Made by a program: the position numbers and the translations under genes. From the NCBI GenBank assembly GCA_002506535.1, contig DAXT01000021.1, forward strand, positions 62,001 through 126,000: a DNA stretch of 64,000 nt, in the 5' to 3' direction. The notes beneath the pieces are model-generated. The model had not been told where the DNA came from, ran no database searches, and saw nothing but the letters and a program-made list of their open reading frames with translations. The stretch comes from Methanothrix harundinacea (GTDB lineage Archaea; Halobacteriota; Methanosarcinia; Methanotrichales; Methanotrichaceae). Below are positions 40,705 to 49,559 of this stretch, in pieces. Every line of letters begins with the position of its first letter. Within the stretch, counting starts at the first letter, position 1.

Positions 40705-42261
40705 TCACTTCCCCAGGATCTTCCGCAGGAAGCTCCCGCCACCGTCTTTCTTATCGGCCTTCGTCTCCGGACCCCCTCGTTTGCCCGGTTCCTGCGGCTG
40801 GGATCCGGCAGCCTTTGTTCCCCCTGCGGTCCCCGCCGGGACCCTCGACCTCTCGCCGCCGACGATCGGCGTGCTTACGCCTCCGTGCCTGCTCTTCCTC
40901 GGCCTTATCCTGACGGTGACGGGGTGCTCGATCTCGCTGCTGACCACCATCGCCGTCCCCGGGGGGATCCTCTTTATCTCCTCCTCCAGCTCAGAGGACA
41001 TCCCCTCGATCCCCTTGCTGAGGGCCCGCAGGTCGTTGGGGTTAGTGACCCGGAGGATGATCTGGGTGTTGCACTGGGATATGACGTTCTTGTCGACCCT
41101 CGCCGGCCTCTGGCTGATGACGAGCAGGCCCAGGCCGAACTTCCTCCCTTCGGCGGCGATCGTCCTGATGACGGCGGTGCTGGCGGCCTTGCCGCTACCC
41201 CTCTCCGGGATGTAGTTGTGGGCCTCCTCCACCACCACCATCCCGGGGTTGACCCTTCCCCTCTTCCTCGCCTCGAAGAGGTCCGAGAGGAGCTTTGCGA
41301 CGATCATCCCCTGGAGGTCCGGCGGTACTCCGGTCATCTCGATGATGGAGGCCTTCCCCCTCTGGAGGAGGTCGCCCAGGTCCGTCGCCTTCCCCGAGAA
41401 TATCCCCAGATCCTCCAGGGCTTCGAGGTGGCCGATGAGCCCCCACTTCGCCTTGCTGGTGTCCTTCTCCGCCTGGGCTATGACCTCCTCGAGGCCGTAG
41501 TCTCCTCCGTCAGAGGCGAGGATCTTTATCGCCTCGTAGAGGACCCCCCTCTGGCTGTTGTTTACGTCCTCGGGGAGCATCGCCGATAGTTCCCTGGCGG
41601 TCATCTTCTTGCCGTTGAACCGCAATCGCCGGTCGGCTCCGGGGGCGACGGCCTGGCTTGCGGGAGAGTAGACGGTGACGTCGTACCCCCTCGGCTTGAC
41701 GTCGAACCTGGCAAACTCTCCGCTGGAGTTCTTCTGCTTCATGGAGGCGTACTCGCCGTGGGGATCGATTATCAGGAGGGCGACATCCTTCTCCAGGAGC
41801 TCTTCGAGGACGACGGCGGCGGTATATGACTTTCCGCTCCCGGTCTTGGCGAGGATGCTGCAGTGCTTCTGGACGAAGGTGTCGGCTTCGAGCCTCACCT
41901 TCAGGTCGTGCCCCTCCAGCATCCCTATGTAGAGGTTTCCCTTCGACAGGCCCAGGGCCATCTCGATGAGTTGGTCGTCGGCCTTCAGGACCGGGTCGCC
42001 GGGGCGGGGCGGGTTTATCGGCATCTCCAGCCGTCCGCCGGAGGCGACGCCGATCACCCGGGCGGATCCGAGGATCCGCTCTTTTGCCCCCTGGTTATCC
42101 TCGTCGATGGCGTTCAAGCCGTAAGCTACGTTGGAACGGGTGACGTCCACCACCTGGGCGAAGATCCAGTCTCTCGAGCCGTCCCTCACCTTGACGTAGC
42201 TTCCCCTCTTGACGTCTTTAGCTATCAAAAACCTGAAGTTGAGGGCGCTCGTCTCCCCCAC
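40705..42261 (-). CDS. HerA-type ATPase/helicase (DUF87)
   Basis: The 518 residues comprise a HAS-barrel N-terminus (GETSALNFRFLI, SYVKVRDG), Walker A AKTGSGKS (about residues 138-145), Walker B-like VVVEEAHNYIPE with the HerA acidic pair, ISQRPARVDKNVISQCNTQI and an Arg-finger region. A basic, Gly/Pro-rich tail (about residues 455-518) is likely disordered. HerA works with NurA in end resection, but no nurA, mre11 or rad50 is adjacent, so this may be a stand-alone paralogue. The start is GTG 42261, with GAAGAGGTC upstream. Confidence 0.85.
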   Translation of the reverse strand: MGETSALNFRFLIAKDVKRGSYVKVRDGSRDWIFAQVVDVTRSNVAYGLNAIDEDNQGAKERILGSARVIGVASGGRLEMPINPPRPGDPVLKADDQLIEMALGLSKGNLYIGMLEGHDLKVRLEADTFVQKHCSILAKTGSGKSYTAAVVLEELLEKDVALLIIDPHGEYASMKQKNSSGEFARFDVKPRGYDVTVYSPASQAVAPGADRRLRFNGKKMTARELSAMLPEDVNNSQRGVLYEAIKILASDGGDYGLEEVIAQAEKDTSKAKWGLIGHLEALEDLGIFSGKATDLGDLLQRGKASIIEMTGVPPDLQGMIVAKLLSDLFEARKRGRVNPGMVVVEEAHNYIPERGSGKAASTAVIRTIAAEGRKFGLGLLVISQRPARVDKNVISQCNTQIILRVTNPNDLRALSKGIEGMSSELEEEIKRIPPGTAMVVSSEIEHPVTVRIRPRKSRHGGVSTPIVGGERSRVPAGTAGGTKAAGSQPQEPGKRGGPETKADKKDGGGSFLRKILGK

Positions 42262-42373
42262 GATAATTCCGACCTCTTCTCCCAGACTACCACCACGTTA
42301 TCCATGGGCGGAGCCATCCCGCCAGAGACGCCCCCCGCCCCTAAGGCTACCTTCTCCCCCACCTCACAAGAGC

Positions 42374-43126
42374 TTAACGGTACCTGTATCGGTATCGGTC
42401 TTTCAGCAGCCCCCCGTAGGCGAGGCCGGCGAGGAGGCCCGTTATGTGGGCCATGTGGGCTATGCTGTCCCCCGATCCCATCATGGTGAAGTCGATGACG
42501 GCGAAGAGGACTACGGCAGCCCTTATGCTGAGAGGTATGACGAAGAAGAGGAGGACTTTGATCTCGGGGGCTATGACGGCGAGGCACCCCATGACGCCGA
42601 AGAGGGCGCCGCTCGCCCCCACCATATAGCCTGCGGGGAGGACCGCCATCTGGCCGACGGCTCCGACGATGCCGGAGATGATGAAGATCTGGAGGAACTT
42701 CGACTCGCCGACCCTCCGCTCCAGCTCCATCCCGAAGAAGAAGAGGAAGAGCATATTGAAGAAGAGGTGCTCCATGCTGGCATGGACGAACATATGGGTG
42801 ATGAGGGTCCAGGGGCGGGATGAGAGGAAGGCGGGGTTGAGGGCCAGGTAGTCGAAGGTGAAGGCCGGGGCCAGGACTCTGACGAAGAAGAGGATGACAC
42901 ATAAGACGAGGATCATCCCCGAGTAAGTAAACGGAAGCCTGGACCTGCCGGAAGAAGAGATCCTATCCTCGTCCCAGGGGTCGGGATCGTTCCACCTGTC
43001 CTCCCGGCCCCCCTCCTTTTGCCATCTGGCCTTAAGAGAGAGCCTCTCGGCCAAGGCCCGTCCCGCGCATGCCAAGAACTCCTTCACCTCCATATCACCA
43101 TCCTCGATCTTCTGCCATTTATCCAT
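42374..43126 (-). CDS. rhomboid-family intramembrane serine protease
   Basis: The 250 residues have a polar cytoplasmic N-terminus of about 80 residues, then six TM segments. The catalytic Ser is in GASGALFGVMG and the catalytic His in AHMAHITGLLAG; the L1-loop HMFVHASMEHLFFNM contains the His-Asn oxyanion region. It cuts membrane proteins within the bilayer. In-frame starts at 43126 (MDKWQK) and 43093 (MEVKEF, with GGATGGTGAT upstream) are both plausible. The longer frame back to 43267 has no support. Confidence 0.9.
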   Translation of the reverse strand: MDKWQKIEDGDMEVKEFLACAGRALAERLSLKARWQKEGGREDRWNDPDPWDEDRISSSGRSRLPFTYSGMILVLCVILFFVRVLAPAFTFDYLALNPAFLSSRPWTLITHMFVHASMEHLFFNMLFLFFFGMELERRVGESKFLQIFIISGIVGAVGQMAVLPAGYMVGASGALFGVMGCLAVIAPEIKVLLFFVIPLSIRAAVVLFAVIDFTMMGSGDSIAHMAHITGLLAGLAYGGLLKDRYRYRYR

Positions 43127-43287
43127 CCGTCTGGAAGAGGGGATACAAATAGATGCTGGCAAACCGTTGCCGGGAGATCGAAGCTTCCAGATCGTTGCCG
43201 AGTCGCCGCAAAATCGTTGCCAAGGGATCGAAGCTTCCAGATCGACTTCATGAGATCGTTCCTGCAAGATCGATCTCTACGACCCCA

Positions 43288-43773
43288 TCATTCCACGACA
43301 TACTCGCCGTTACGAAGGACGATGACGTAATCGGCGGAGTTCTTGAGGGCGACGGAGAAGCCGGGCTCCGCCCCGAAGATCACCGTCTCTTTGCCATGCT
43401 CCATCGCCTTCAGTAGGACGGGCTTGAAGTCGGCGTCCCTGGTGACGAGGGCGATGGTGTCGATCACCGGGTTGTATATCATCTCCATCGCCTCCACCGC
43501 CAGCTTAACATCGACGTCGCTGGTGCAGATAACAGGATCAAAACCCTGGTTCTCCACAGCCTCCACCAGCTTCTCCGAAGCGTACTGGTTTAAAAAGACC
43601 CGTCCCACCTTGATGTCGCCGTAGTCCTTCAGGATGTCCCTGATCTCCTCCAGGTCTATCTGAAACTCCTTTCGGAGCATGTTGGGGCCGTCGACCAGAA
43701 GGCCGATCTTCTTCCTCCCCTTCTCCTTCTTGGAGCCCAGATACTTCATTATGTGTTCGAAGCGTATCGGCAT
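43288..43773 (-). CDS. NYN-domain (LabA-like) ribonuclease
   Basis: The 161-residue PIN-like NYN domain has the acidic active-site residues in GLLVDGPNMLR, SDVDVKLAVEAM and ALVTRDADFKPVL. The family is conserved in euryarchaea and probably acts on RNA. In-frame ATG codons at 43773 (MPIRFEH) and 43749 (MKYLGSK) are both possible. It is on the same strand as, but separated by about 160 bases from, the rhomboid gene. Confidence 0.88.
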   Translation of the reverse strand: MPIRFEHIMKYLGSKKEKGRKKIGLLVDGPNMLRKEFQIDLEEIRDILKDYGDIKVGRVFLNQYASEKLVEAVENQGFDPVICTSDVDVKLAVEAMEMIYNPVIDTIALVTRDADFKPVLLKAMEHGKETVIFGAEPGFSVALKNSADYVIVLRNGEYVVE

Positions 43774-43955
43774 CGGATCACTGGTCCATATCCCTTATAC
43801 TCCGGTTTTCTGATCGTTCTATTATAATTTTCCGTCTCAGGTCGAAAAAACATCTTCACAGGAGAGATTTGAGGGGCGGATAGAAGAGGAAGGCTCCGCC
43901 GGTCGGCAGATTGGCAGGAGAAAGGGGGATATCGAACGGCGATGCCGACGACCCC

Positions 43956-44723
43956 TCAGAGGTTGAATATCTTCCTCGCGTTGGCGGTGGTGGCCTCTGC
44001 AACATCTTCAGGCGGTAGGTCCTTGATCCTGGCGATGAGATGAAGGGCGTCGAGGACGTAGGCCGGCTCGTTCCTCCTCCTCTTCGGCGACAGAAATGGG
44101 CTGTCGGTCTCGATGAGGAGCCGGTCGAGGGGGACCTGCCTTGCCAGGACCTGGTGCTGGGCGGACCTGCAGACGACGGTGGCCAGGGATATGTAAAATC
44201 CCCGGTCCAGGGCCTCTCTCATCGTCGCCACCGTCCCGCTGTAGCAGTGGAAGACGACCTTGCTGAGGTCTTTTACCATATCGAAGGCCTCATCTTCGGC
44301 TATCCTGGCGTGGATTACCTGGGGGAGGTCGAGCTCCTCGGCGAGGGCGACGACTTTGCCGAAGACCTCCCGCTGCCTCGCCCTCCCCTTCTCGTCAGGG
44401 CATCGGTAATAATCCAGCCCCGCCTCCCCGACGCCGACGATCTCCTTCGCGTGAGACCTTATCTGTTCAAGGGTGGCGTCCACCTCAACGTCGGTCGTCT
44501 CGCCGAGGCCGTTGGGGTTGAGCCCCAGGGTCGGCCGGATGAAATCGTACTTCCTAGCCAGCTGCAGCGTCTTTCTGTTGGTCTTGAGGTCGATGCCGGA
44601 GTTGATCATCGTCGTCACCCCGGCATCCAGGGCCCTTCTGATCACCTCGTCCCTGTCTTTATTGAAGTTCTTGAAGTCGAGGTGACAGTGGGTGTCTATC
44701 ACCTCGATTTTTCCTTCTGTCAA
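43956..44723 (-). CDS. TatD-family metal-dependent hydrolase
   Basis: The 255-residue TIM-barrel amidohydrolase has DTHCHLDF at the N-terminus, GEAGLDYYR, HARIAEDEAF, the FHCYSGT His and IETDSPFL. TatD proteins are 3'-5' DNases or related hydrolases. The start is TTG (44721-44723), overlapping the leuA stop as TTGA, so translation is coupled to leuA. Confidence 0.9.
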   Translation of the reverse strand: MTEGKIEVIDTHCHLDFKNFNKDRDEVIRRALDAGVTTMINSGIDLKTNRKTLQLARKYDFIRPTLGLNPNGLGETTDVEVDATLEQIRSHAKEIVGVGEAGLDYYRCPDEKGRARQREVFGKVVALAEELDLPQVIHARIAEDEAFDMVKDLSKVVFHCYSGTVATMREALDRGFYISLATVVCRSAQHQVLARQVPLDRLLIETDSPFLSPKRRRNEPAYVLDALHLIARIKDLPPEDVAEATTANARKIFNL

Positions 44724-46270
44724 ATTTCTTCTTCCTCCAGGAGCATAAGCCTGTTTATGGCGTTGATCAGCGCCTCCACCGAGGCCATCACTATATCCTC
44801 TCTTGCCGATCTCGCCGTCACCTTCCTTCCGAGGCGGCCGTTCTCGACGCCGATCACCACCTCAGCGAGGGCGTCGGACCCGCCGGTTATCGCCTCGATC
44901 CGAAAGTCGCAGATCCTGATGGCGGTCTCTTGCCCCAGGATGCCCCGGACGGCGTTGAGGGCGGCGTCGACGGGGCCTACCCCGATGTCGGCGAGGACCT
45001 TCTCCTCCCCCCGGACGACGGCCCTCACCGTCGCCGTCGACGTGAGGGTGTTTCCTGTCATCACCGCCAGCTCCTTCAGGATGACCGCCTGCTTCTCCCT
45101 CGCCAGCTCGCCGATGACCACCTCTGCGATCGTCTGGAGGTCGGCTCCGGTGACGGACTTTCCCTTGTCCCCCAGGTCCTTCACCCTCCCCAGGATCTCC
45201 TGCAGCTGGCTCTCGTCGGGAGCGTACCCCATCTCCGAAAGGGATTGCTTGACGGCGTGCTTTCCGGTATGCTTTCCGAGGACGATCCTTCTCTTGTGCC
45301 CCACCATCTCCGGGGTCATGATCCCCGGCTCAAAGGTGTCGGTCCTCTCCAGGACTCCGTGGCTGTGGATCCCGCTCTCGTGGGCGAAGGCGTTCTCGCC
45401 GACGATGGGAGCGGTCCTGGAGATCCTCACCTCCGAGAGCCGTTCGACGAGCTTCGCCGTCTCCACGAGGTAAGGGGTTTTGATGGAGGTCTCTGCCCCG
45501 TACATCGAGGTGAGGCACATCACCGTCTCGGCGAGGTTGGCGTTGCCTGCCCGCTCCCCCAGGCCGTTGGCCGCCACCTGGACCTCTCTAGCCCCCGCCT
45601 CGAAGGCGGCGAGGTTGTTGGCGACGGCGAGGCCGAAGTCGTTGTGGCAGTGGACGTCGACGACCATCTTCTTGGTGGAGCTGCATATCTCCTTTACCAG
45701 GTGGTAGAAGGTCGTCGGGATCGCCACCCCCACGGTGTCGGGGATGTTGATGATGTCGCAGCCCGCCTCCTCCACAGCCCCGAAGATCTCCTTGAGGAAG
45801 GGGAGGGGCGATCTGGTGGCGTCCATCGCCGAGAAGAGGCAGACCCTCCCGTGCTCTTTGACGTACTCCACGGCATCCACCGACTGGGCGACGATCTCCT
45901 CGCGGCTCTTTTTGATGGTATGCTGGATCTGGATATCCGATGTCGATACGAAGACATGGACCATATCGACGCCGGCGTCCAGGGAGGCGTCGATATCCTT
46001 TCTTATGATCCTGGAAAGGCCGCAGACCTCGGCATTCAGCCCTTCGGCCGCCACCATCCTGACCGCCTCGAAGTCTCCCCGGGAAGATACCGGAAAACCT
46101 GCCTCGATGACGTTGACCCCGAGCTTGTCGAGCTGCCGGGCGATGGTGATCTTCTCCTCCGGGGTCAGGGAGACGCCGGGGGTCTGTTCCCCGTCCCGGA
46201 GGGTGGTGTCGAAGATCCGGACTTTTTCTCCACGAAGCGCTTCGATGTTATAGAAAACGATCCCACACAG
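44720..46270 (-). CDS. leuA: LeuA-family synthase, probably 2-isopropylmalate synthase
   Basis: Conserved features are DTTLRDGEQTPGVSL, EAGFPVSSRGDFEAV, HCHNDFGLAVAN (metal), GLGERAGNANLAE and a C-terminal LeuA dimer domain; the full protein is about 516 residues. The first ATG in this frame (46057) lies after the catalytic N-terminus, so the gene must start earlier. Between the upstream in-frame stop and VRIFDTT there is no ATG, GTG or TTG. The CTG at 46268-46270 aligns with the cimA ATG and is my provisional start; a +1 frameshift from the mini-ORF at 46286 is the alternative. LeuA versus a second CimA cannot be settled by eye. Confidence 0.82.
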   Translation of the reverse strand: MCGIVFYNIEALRGEKVRIFDTTLRDGEQTPGVSLTPEEKITIARQLDKLGVNVIEAGFPVSSRGDFEAVRMVAAEGLNAEVCGLSRIIRKDIDASLDAGVDMVHVFVSTSDIQIQHTIKKSREEIVAQSVDAVEYVKEHGRVCLFSAMDATRSPLPFLKEIFGAVEEAGCDIINIPDTVGVAIPTTFYHLVKEICSSTKKMVVDVHCHNDFGLAVANNLAAFEAGAREVQVAANGLGERAGNANLAETVMCLTSMYGAETSIKTPYLVETAKLVERLSEVRISRTAPIVGENAFAHESGIHSHGVLERTDTFEPGIMTPEMVGHKRRIVLGKHTGKHAVKQSLSEMGYAPDESQLQEILGRVKDLGDKGKSVTGADLQTIAEVVIGELAREKQAVILKELAVMTGNTLTSTATVRAVVRGEEKVLADIGVGPVDAALNAVRGILGQETAIRICDFRIEAITGGSDALAEVVIGVENGRLGRKVTARSAREDIVMASVEALINAINRLMLLEEEEI

Positions 46271-46286
46271 ATGACTCTTGCGTCAT
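46248..46286 (-). other. mini-ORF MTQESSVWDRFL overlapping the leuA start
   Basis: ATG at 46286 reads 12 codons and ends at TAA (46248). It shares WDRF-(I/L) and the base string GTGGGATCG with the mini-ORF over cimA, in the same relative frame. It begins about 25-30 bases after a TATA-like TTTTATAGG, where transcription should start, so this ATG is the natural first start codon of a leaderless mRNA. Confidence 0.5.
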
Positions 46287-46302
46287 AGAGATGGATTGGG
46301 GT

Positions 46303-46314
46303 TATCCCTATAAA
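46303..46314 (-). promoter_or_regulatory. TATA box for leuA
   Basis: On the minus strand, AAAGTTTTATAGGG precedes the mini-ORF ATG by about 20-28 bases. Confidence 0.5.
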
Positions 46315-46339
46315 ACTTTAATCCAGAAAAAGAGGGGCG

Positions 46340-46367
46340 ACGCCGCCCCCGGGGGGGCGGGCGGCGG
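46340..46367. terminator. GC-rich hairpin after the FKBP gene
   Basis: CGCCGCCCCC faces GGGGGGGCGGGCGGCG, a very stable stem between the FKBP stop codon and the leuA promoter. It could end FKBP transcription. Confidence 0.35.
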
Positions 46368-46416
46368 TCCTCAATGACATGAAAGATCTTCCGGATAGAT
46401 CCTCAGGAGAGCGGCT

Positions 46417-47178
46417 TCAGCTCTGATCATCCGGTTCTGCGGCATCAGCTGCCGGTTTTCCCTCCTCAGTCTCCCCGGACTTTGACGGCGGGGATATCAG
46501 CTGGGTGGTGACGGGAGGGGTGAGCTTGTGGCTCTCGATGTAGCGGACCTCTTTGAGGTCGAGGAGCCTCATGGCCATCTCGGCGACCCCACGCCTTATC
46601 ATCGGCCACTCCTTATAGTAGCTCATCTCCCAGGGGGAGTCGATCTCGGCGACGTCACCCTCCAGGACATCGGCCTTAAGGTCGATCTTGGCGAAGATCC
46701 TGATGAGGCTCGCCAGCTTCACCTCTCTATCCTCGATCCTCTCGACGATGGAATAATCGTACTTAACGACCTTGCCGGCCAGAACATGGTTGAAGTCGAT
46801 CCTCGCCTTCCTCCCGATCGTCCGGGTGAGGGTCCCCATCTTTCCGTCCACGGAGACCCGCATCCCGATCTCGGGCCTCTCCTTCTTGAACTTGTTGAGG
46901 GGTATCAGCTCGACGTTCTCGGGGTCCCTGACCCCGTAGGCCTTCTCCGGGGGGACTTCGACGCTCCCTGCACTCCCGATCTCTTTGCCCATCAGCTCGT
47001 CTCTGAACCCCTCCACCACGTCTCCGGACCCGACGATGATGAGGGCGGGACCGTACTCGACCCCATCCTCGTATATCTCGTTCTTCATCGCCACATCCCG
47101 GATGGTGGTGGATATCACCCGGCCGTCGACGCTCTCGGTGTAATCTACCCTGATGAAATCGCTGTCTTTTACCGTCAT
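46417..47178 (-). CDS. FKBP-type peptidyl-prolyl isomerase (long archaeal form)
   Basis: The protein is 253 residues. The N-terminal FKBP/SlyD region (DFIRVDYTESVDGRVI, GSGDVVEGFRDELMGKEIG, VEVPPEKAYGVRDPENVELIPL) with an inserted flap is followed by an extended C-terminal domain (about residues 150-235) found in the long archaeal FKBP26-type proteins. DFNHVLAGK is the conserved part of the SlyD core. It acts as a folding helper and chaperone. The acidic tail is poorly conserved. Confidence 0.9.
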   Translation of the reverse strand: MTVKDSDFIRVDYTESVDGRVISTTIRDVAMKNEIYEDGVEYGPALIIVGSGDVVEGFRDELMGKEIGSAGSVEVPPEKAYGVRDPENVELIPLNKFKKERPEIGMRVSVDGKMGTLTRTIGRKARIDFNHVLAGKVVKYDYSIVERIEDREVKLASLIRIFAKIDLKADVLEGDVAEIDSPWEMSYYKEWPMIRRGVAEMAMRLLDLKEVRYIESHKLTPPVTTQLISPPSKSGETEEGKPAADAAEPDDQS

Positions 47179-47228
47179 CTCAAACTCCGTCCTTGGAAGG
47201 ATAACTAGCGTTTCAGCCTAACAGCCTT

Positions 47229-47684
47229 CTATATTAAGTAGTCTGCTATATTCTCCGCGATCGCCTGTTCGCAGTAGACGCACCTGAGGATTACGGGGTT
47301 TTTGCTCTTGACGATGAATCGGGAGTTGATCGGCTCGTTGGTGTTGGATATGCAGGAGGGGTTCGGACACCTCAACACCCCAACGATCAGGTCCGGCATA
47401 TCGACGGTGTACTTATCGACGACCCGGCGGTCTCGGATGATATTTATCGTCGCCCCCGGCGCTATGAGGGATATCTTGTTCACCTCTTCCTCTTTCAGCT
47501 CCCGGTCCTCCACCTTGACGATGTCCTTTCTTCCCGACCTGCGGCTGGAGACGTTCATGAGGAGGCTAATCGTCGCTTGTGTCGTCCTGTCTATCCCCAG
47601 GATCTTGAGGACGTTGAGCGCCTGGCCCGCGGGGATGTGGTCGATGACCGTCCCGTTTCCTATGGGGGTCACCCTCAGCTTCAT
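47229..47684 (-). CDS. pyrI: aspartate carbamoyltransferase regulatory chain
   Basis: The 151 residues have an allosteric nucleotide-binding domain (MKLRVTPIGNGTVIDHIPAGQAL) and a C-terminal zinc domain with four Cys (CPNPSC...CVYC). It pairs with PyrB to give the ATP/CTP-regulated enzyme. ATG 47684 matches the family start. GTG 47708, inside the pyrB end, would add eight residues and overlap pyrB by 17 bases. Either way the two are coupled. Confidence 0.94.
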   Translation of the reverse strand: MKLRVTPIGNGTVIDHIPAGQALNVLKILGIDRTTQATISLLMNVSSRRSGRKDIVKVEDRELKEEEVNKISLIAPGATINIIRDRRVVDKYTVDMPDLIVGVLRCPNPSCISNTNEPINSRFIVKSKNPVILRCVYCEQAIAENIADYLI

Positions 47685-47691
47685 CTCTCCA

Positions 47692-48615
47692 TCATTCAAG
47701 CCGATCACCTATCAGCATCTTGAGGAGGGCCATCCTCACCGGGACGCCGTAGAAGGACTGCCTGAAGTAGACGGCGTGACGGGTCTCGTCCACCTCCGGC
47801 GCGATCTCGTCGACCCTAGGGAGGGGGTGCATGATTATGAGCCGGTCCCTCGCCCCCGCCAGGCTCTCAGCCCCTATCCTGTAGCTCTTGGCGACCTTCT
47901 GGTACTCGTAGGGGTCCGGGAACCTCTCCTTCTGGATCCGGGTGATGTAGAGGACGTCCACCTCTCCGAGGACGTCCTCGAGGGCGTGGGTCTCCCTGAC
48001 CATCGTCCCCTTCCCCGCCAGATCCGCCTTGATCCGGTCCGGCATCTCCAGGGTCTGGGGAGAGACGAGGGTGATATCTGCGCCGTAGAGGGCCAGGGCG
48101 TAGGCGAGGGAGTGGACTGTCCTCCCGTACTTCAGGTCGCCTACTAGGGCGATCCTGAGATCCTCGAGGCGGCTCTCCTTTCTTATGGTGTAGAGGTCGA
48201 GGAGGGTCTGGGTGGGGTGATGGCCTGCGCCGTCCCCGGCGTTCAGGACCGGCACCGGCGAGAACTGGGAGGCGAGACGGGCAGACCCCTCCTTGGGGTG
48301 GCGGATGACGAGGGCGTCGGCGTAAGCGCCTATCACCCTGATGGTGTCGGCGAGGGACTCCCCCTTCGCCATCGCCGACCCCTCGGTGGGACCGAGGCTG
48401 AGGGTCTTGCCGCCGAGGCGCATCATCGCCGTCTCGAAGGAGAGGCGGGTCCGGGTGGACGGCTCGAAGAAAAGGAGGGCCAGGATCTTTCCTGAGAGGG
48501 CGTCGCACCCCCCTCCCCGGGCGTAGGGCTCCAGGGACTCGGCGAGGTCGAGGACGGAGTCGATCTCCTCCCGGGAGAACTCCCGCATCGAGATGACGTG
48601 CCTCTTTGCGAACAT
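47692..48615 (-). CDS. pyrB: aspartate carbamoyltransferase catalytic chain
   Basis: This 307-residue enzyme forms carbamoyl-aspartate in pyrimidine synthesis. It has the carbamoyl-phosphate motif EPSTRTRLSFETA, HPKEG, the HPTQTLLDLY loop, GDLKYGRTVHSL and MHPLPRVDEI. It precedes pyrI on the minus strand and probably follows its own promoter in the gap after the Cas4-like gene. Confidence 0.96.
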   Translation of the reverse strand: MFAKRHVISMREFSREEIDSVLDLAESLEPYARGGGCDALSGKILALLFFEPSTRTRLSFETAMMRLGGKTLSLGPTEGSAMAKGESLADTIRVIGAYADALVIRHPKEGSARLASQFSPVPVLNAGDGAGHHPTQTLLDLYTIRKESRLEDLRIALVGDLKYGRTVHSLAYALALYGADITLVSPQTLEMPDRIKADLAGKGTMVRETHALEDVLGEVDVLYITRIQKERFPDPYEYQKVAKSYRIGAESLAGARDRLIIMHPLPRVDEIAPEVDETRHAVYFRQSFYGVPVRMALLKMLIGDRLE

Positions 48616-48655
48616 GTTTGGAGGATCGGAAGCTTTTGGATATAACGCTTCTGGA

Positions 48656-49429
48656 TCAGAAGAACTTGGAGGCGAGGGTCGCCCTCGTCTCGCAGGAGTC
48701 GAGGACGGGACAGCCGGTGCACGGACCGTCCCGGGGCCGGTCGGGGAGCTTCCCGCCGTTGATCGCCCTCACCCGGTCCCGGATCCGAAGGACCCTCCTC
48801 CGGTCGGAGCTACGAAGCTCCACCTCCCGGACCTCTCCTGCCCAGGGGTACTCCACCAGACCGCGATCGACCCGGGTGCTCATCCGGTCTTCCAGGAGGA
48901 TGGCGTACCCTGTGAGGCGGAGCCGGTCGGACCGCCAGACCCCCGTCTCCGGCGGCCGGTCGGTCTTTATCATCGAGGGGATCAAATCCTCCCCTCTCCT
49001 CCCGTCCCTCTCCCCCCTCGATACGACCCGGTCTACCCTCCCGGAGAGGCCGAGCCGATCGGACCGAAGGTCCACCTCCACCTCGGAGGGGATGAGGTGG
49101 TCGAGATTCGGCGAGAGCCTTGATGCAAAATCTCCCAACACCTCGCCGACCGCCTCTGCCGCGGCGAGGAGGTCGGCAGGGTTGATCTCATCGCGAAAGA
49201 TCGTTGGAAGCTCGAGCCGCGCCCTATCGAGGCTCTCCCGGAGGAAGGCCTCCAGGTCGAGCCCCCATTCCGGCTCGAACTCCGAGAGGGATAGGGTCAC
49301 CTCCCTCATCAGGAGGTTTGAGGGGCTCGCCGCCTCCGGCCAGACCTTCCTGCCCATCGCCTGGAAGTAGACGAGCCGCGGACAACGGAGGTAAAGGGAG
49401 ATCTCGGAGATCCTCACAGGCTCTGCCAT
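48656..49429 (-). CDS. Cas4-like PD-(D/E)XK nuclease
   Basis: This 257-residue RecB-like protein has an N-terminal Cys in YLRCPRLVYF (about residue 16) and three Cys near the end (CTGCPVLDSC), the four-Cys iron-sulphur arrangement of Cas4/Dna2 nucleases. The GRVDRVV Asp and a later Lys (SMIKTD) could be catalytic; the family QxxxY-type motif appears as RLTGYAILLE. No CRISPR array or other cas gene is in the window, so this is a stand-alone Cas4-like protein. Confidence 0.75.
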   Translation of the reverse strand: MAEPVRISEISLYLRCPRLVYFQAMGRKVWPEAASPSNLLMREVTLSLSEFEPEWGLDLEAFLRESLDRARLELPTIFRDEINPADLLAAAEAVGEVLGDFASRLSPNLDHLIPSEVEVDLRSDRLGLSGRVDRVVSRGERDGRRGEDLIPSMIKTDRPPETGVWRSDRLRLTGYAILLEDRMSTRVDRGLVEYPWAGEVREVELRSSDRRRVLRIRDRVRAINGGKLPDRPRDGPCTGCPVLDSCETRATLASKFF

Positions 49430-49559
49430 ATGCAGATGAATGTTGATCCATATTTAAAAAGATATTGAAGAGTCTTTGATCGAAGGAACAAATTAATCCC
49501 TGAATATCTCTAGAATAAAGGCAGAAGGTCGAGATGCATTCAGCTTAAAGGAGATTTAG

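Noticed and set aside
44040..46288. Two long plus-strand ORFs (477 and 452 residues)
   Set aside because: They are antisense shadows of TatD and leuA; the minus-strand frames have clear catalytic motifs.
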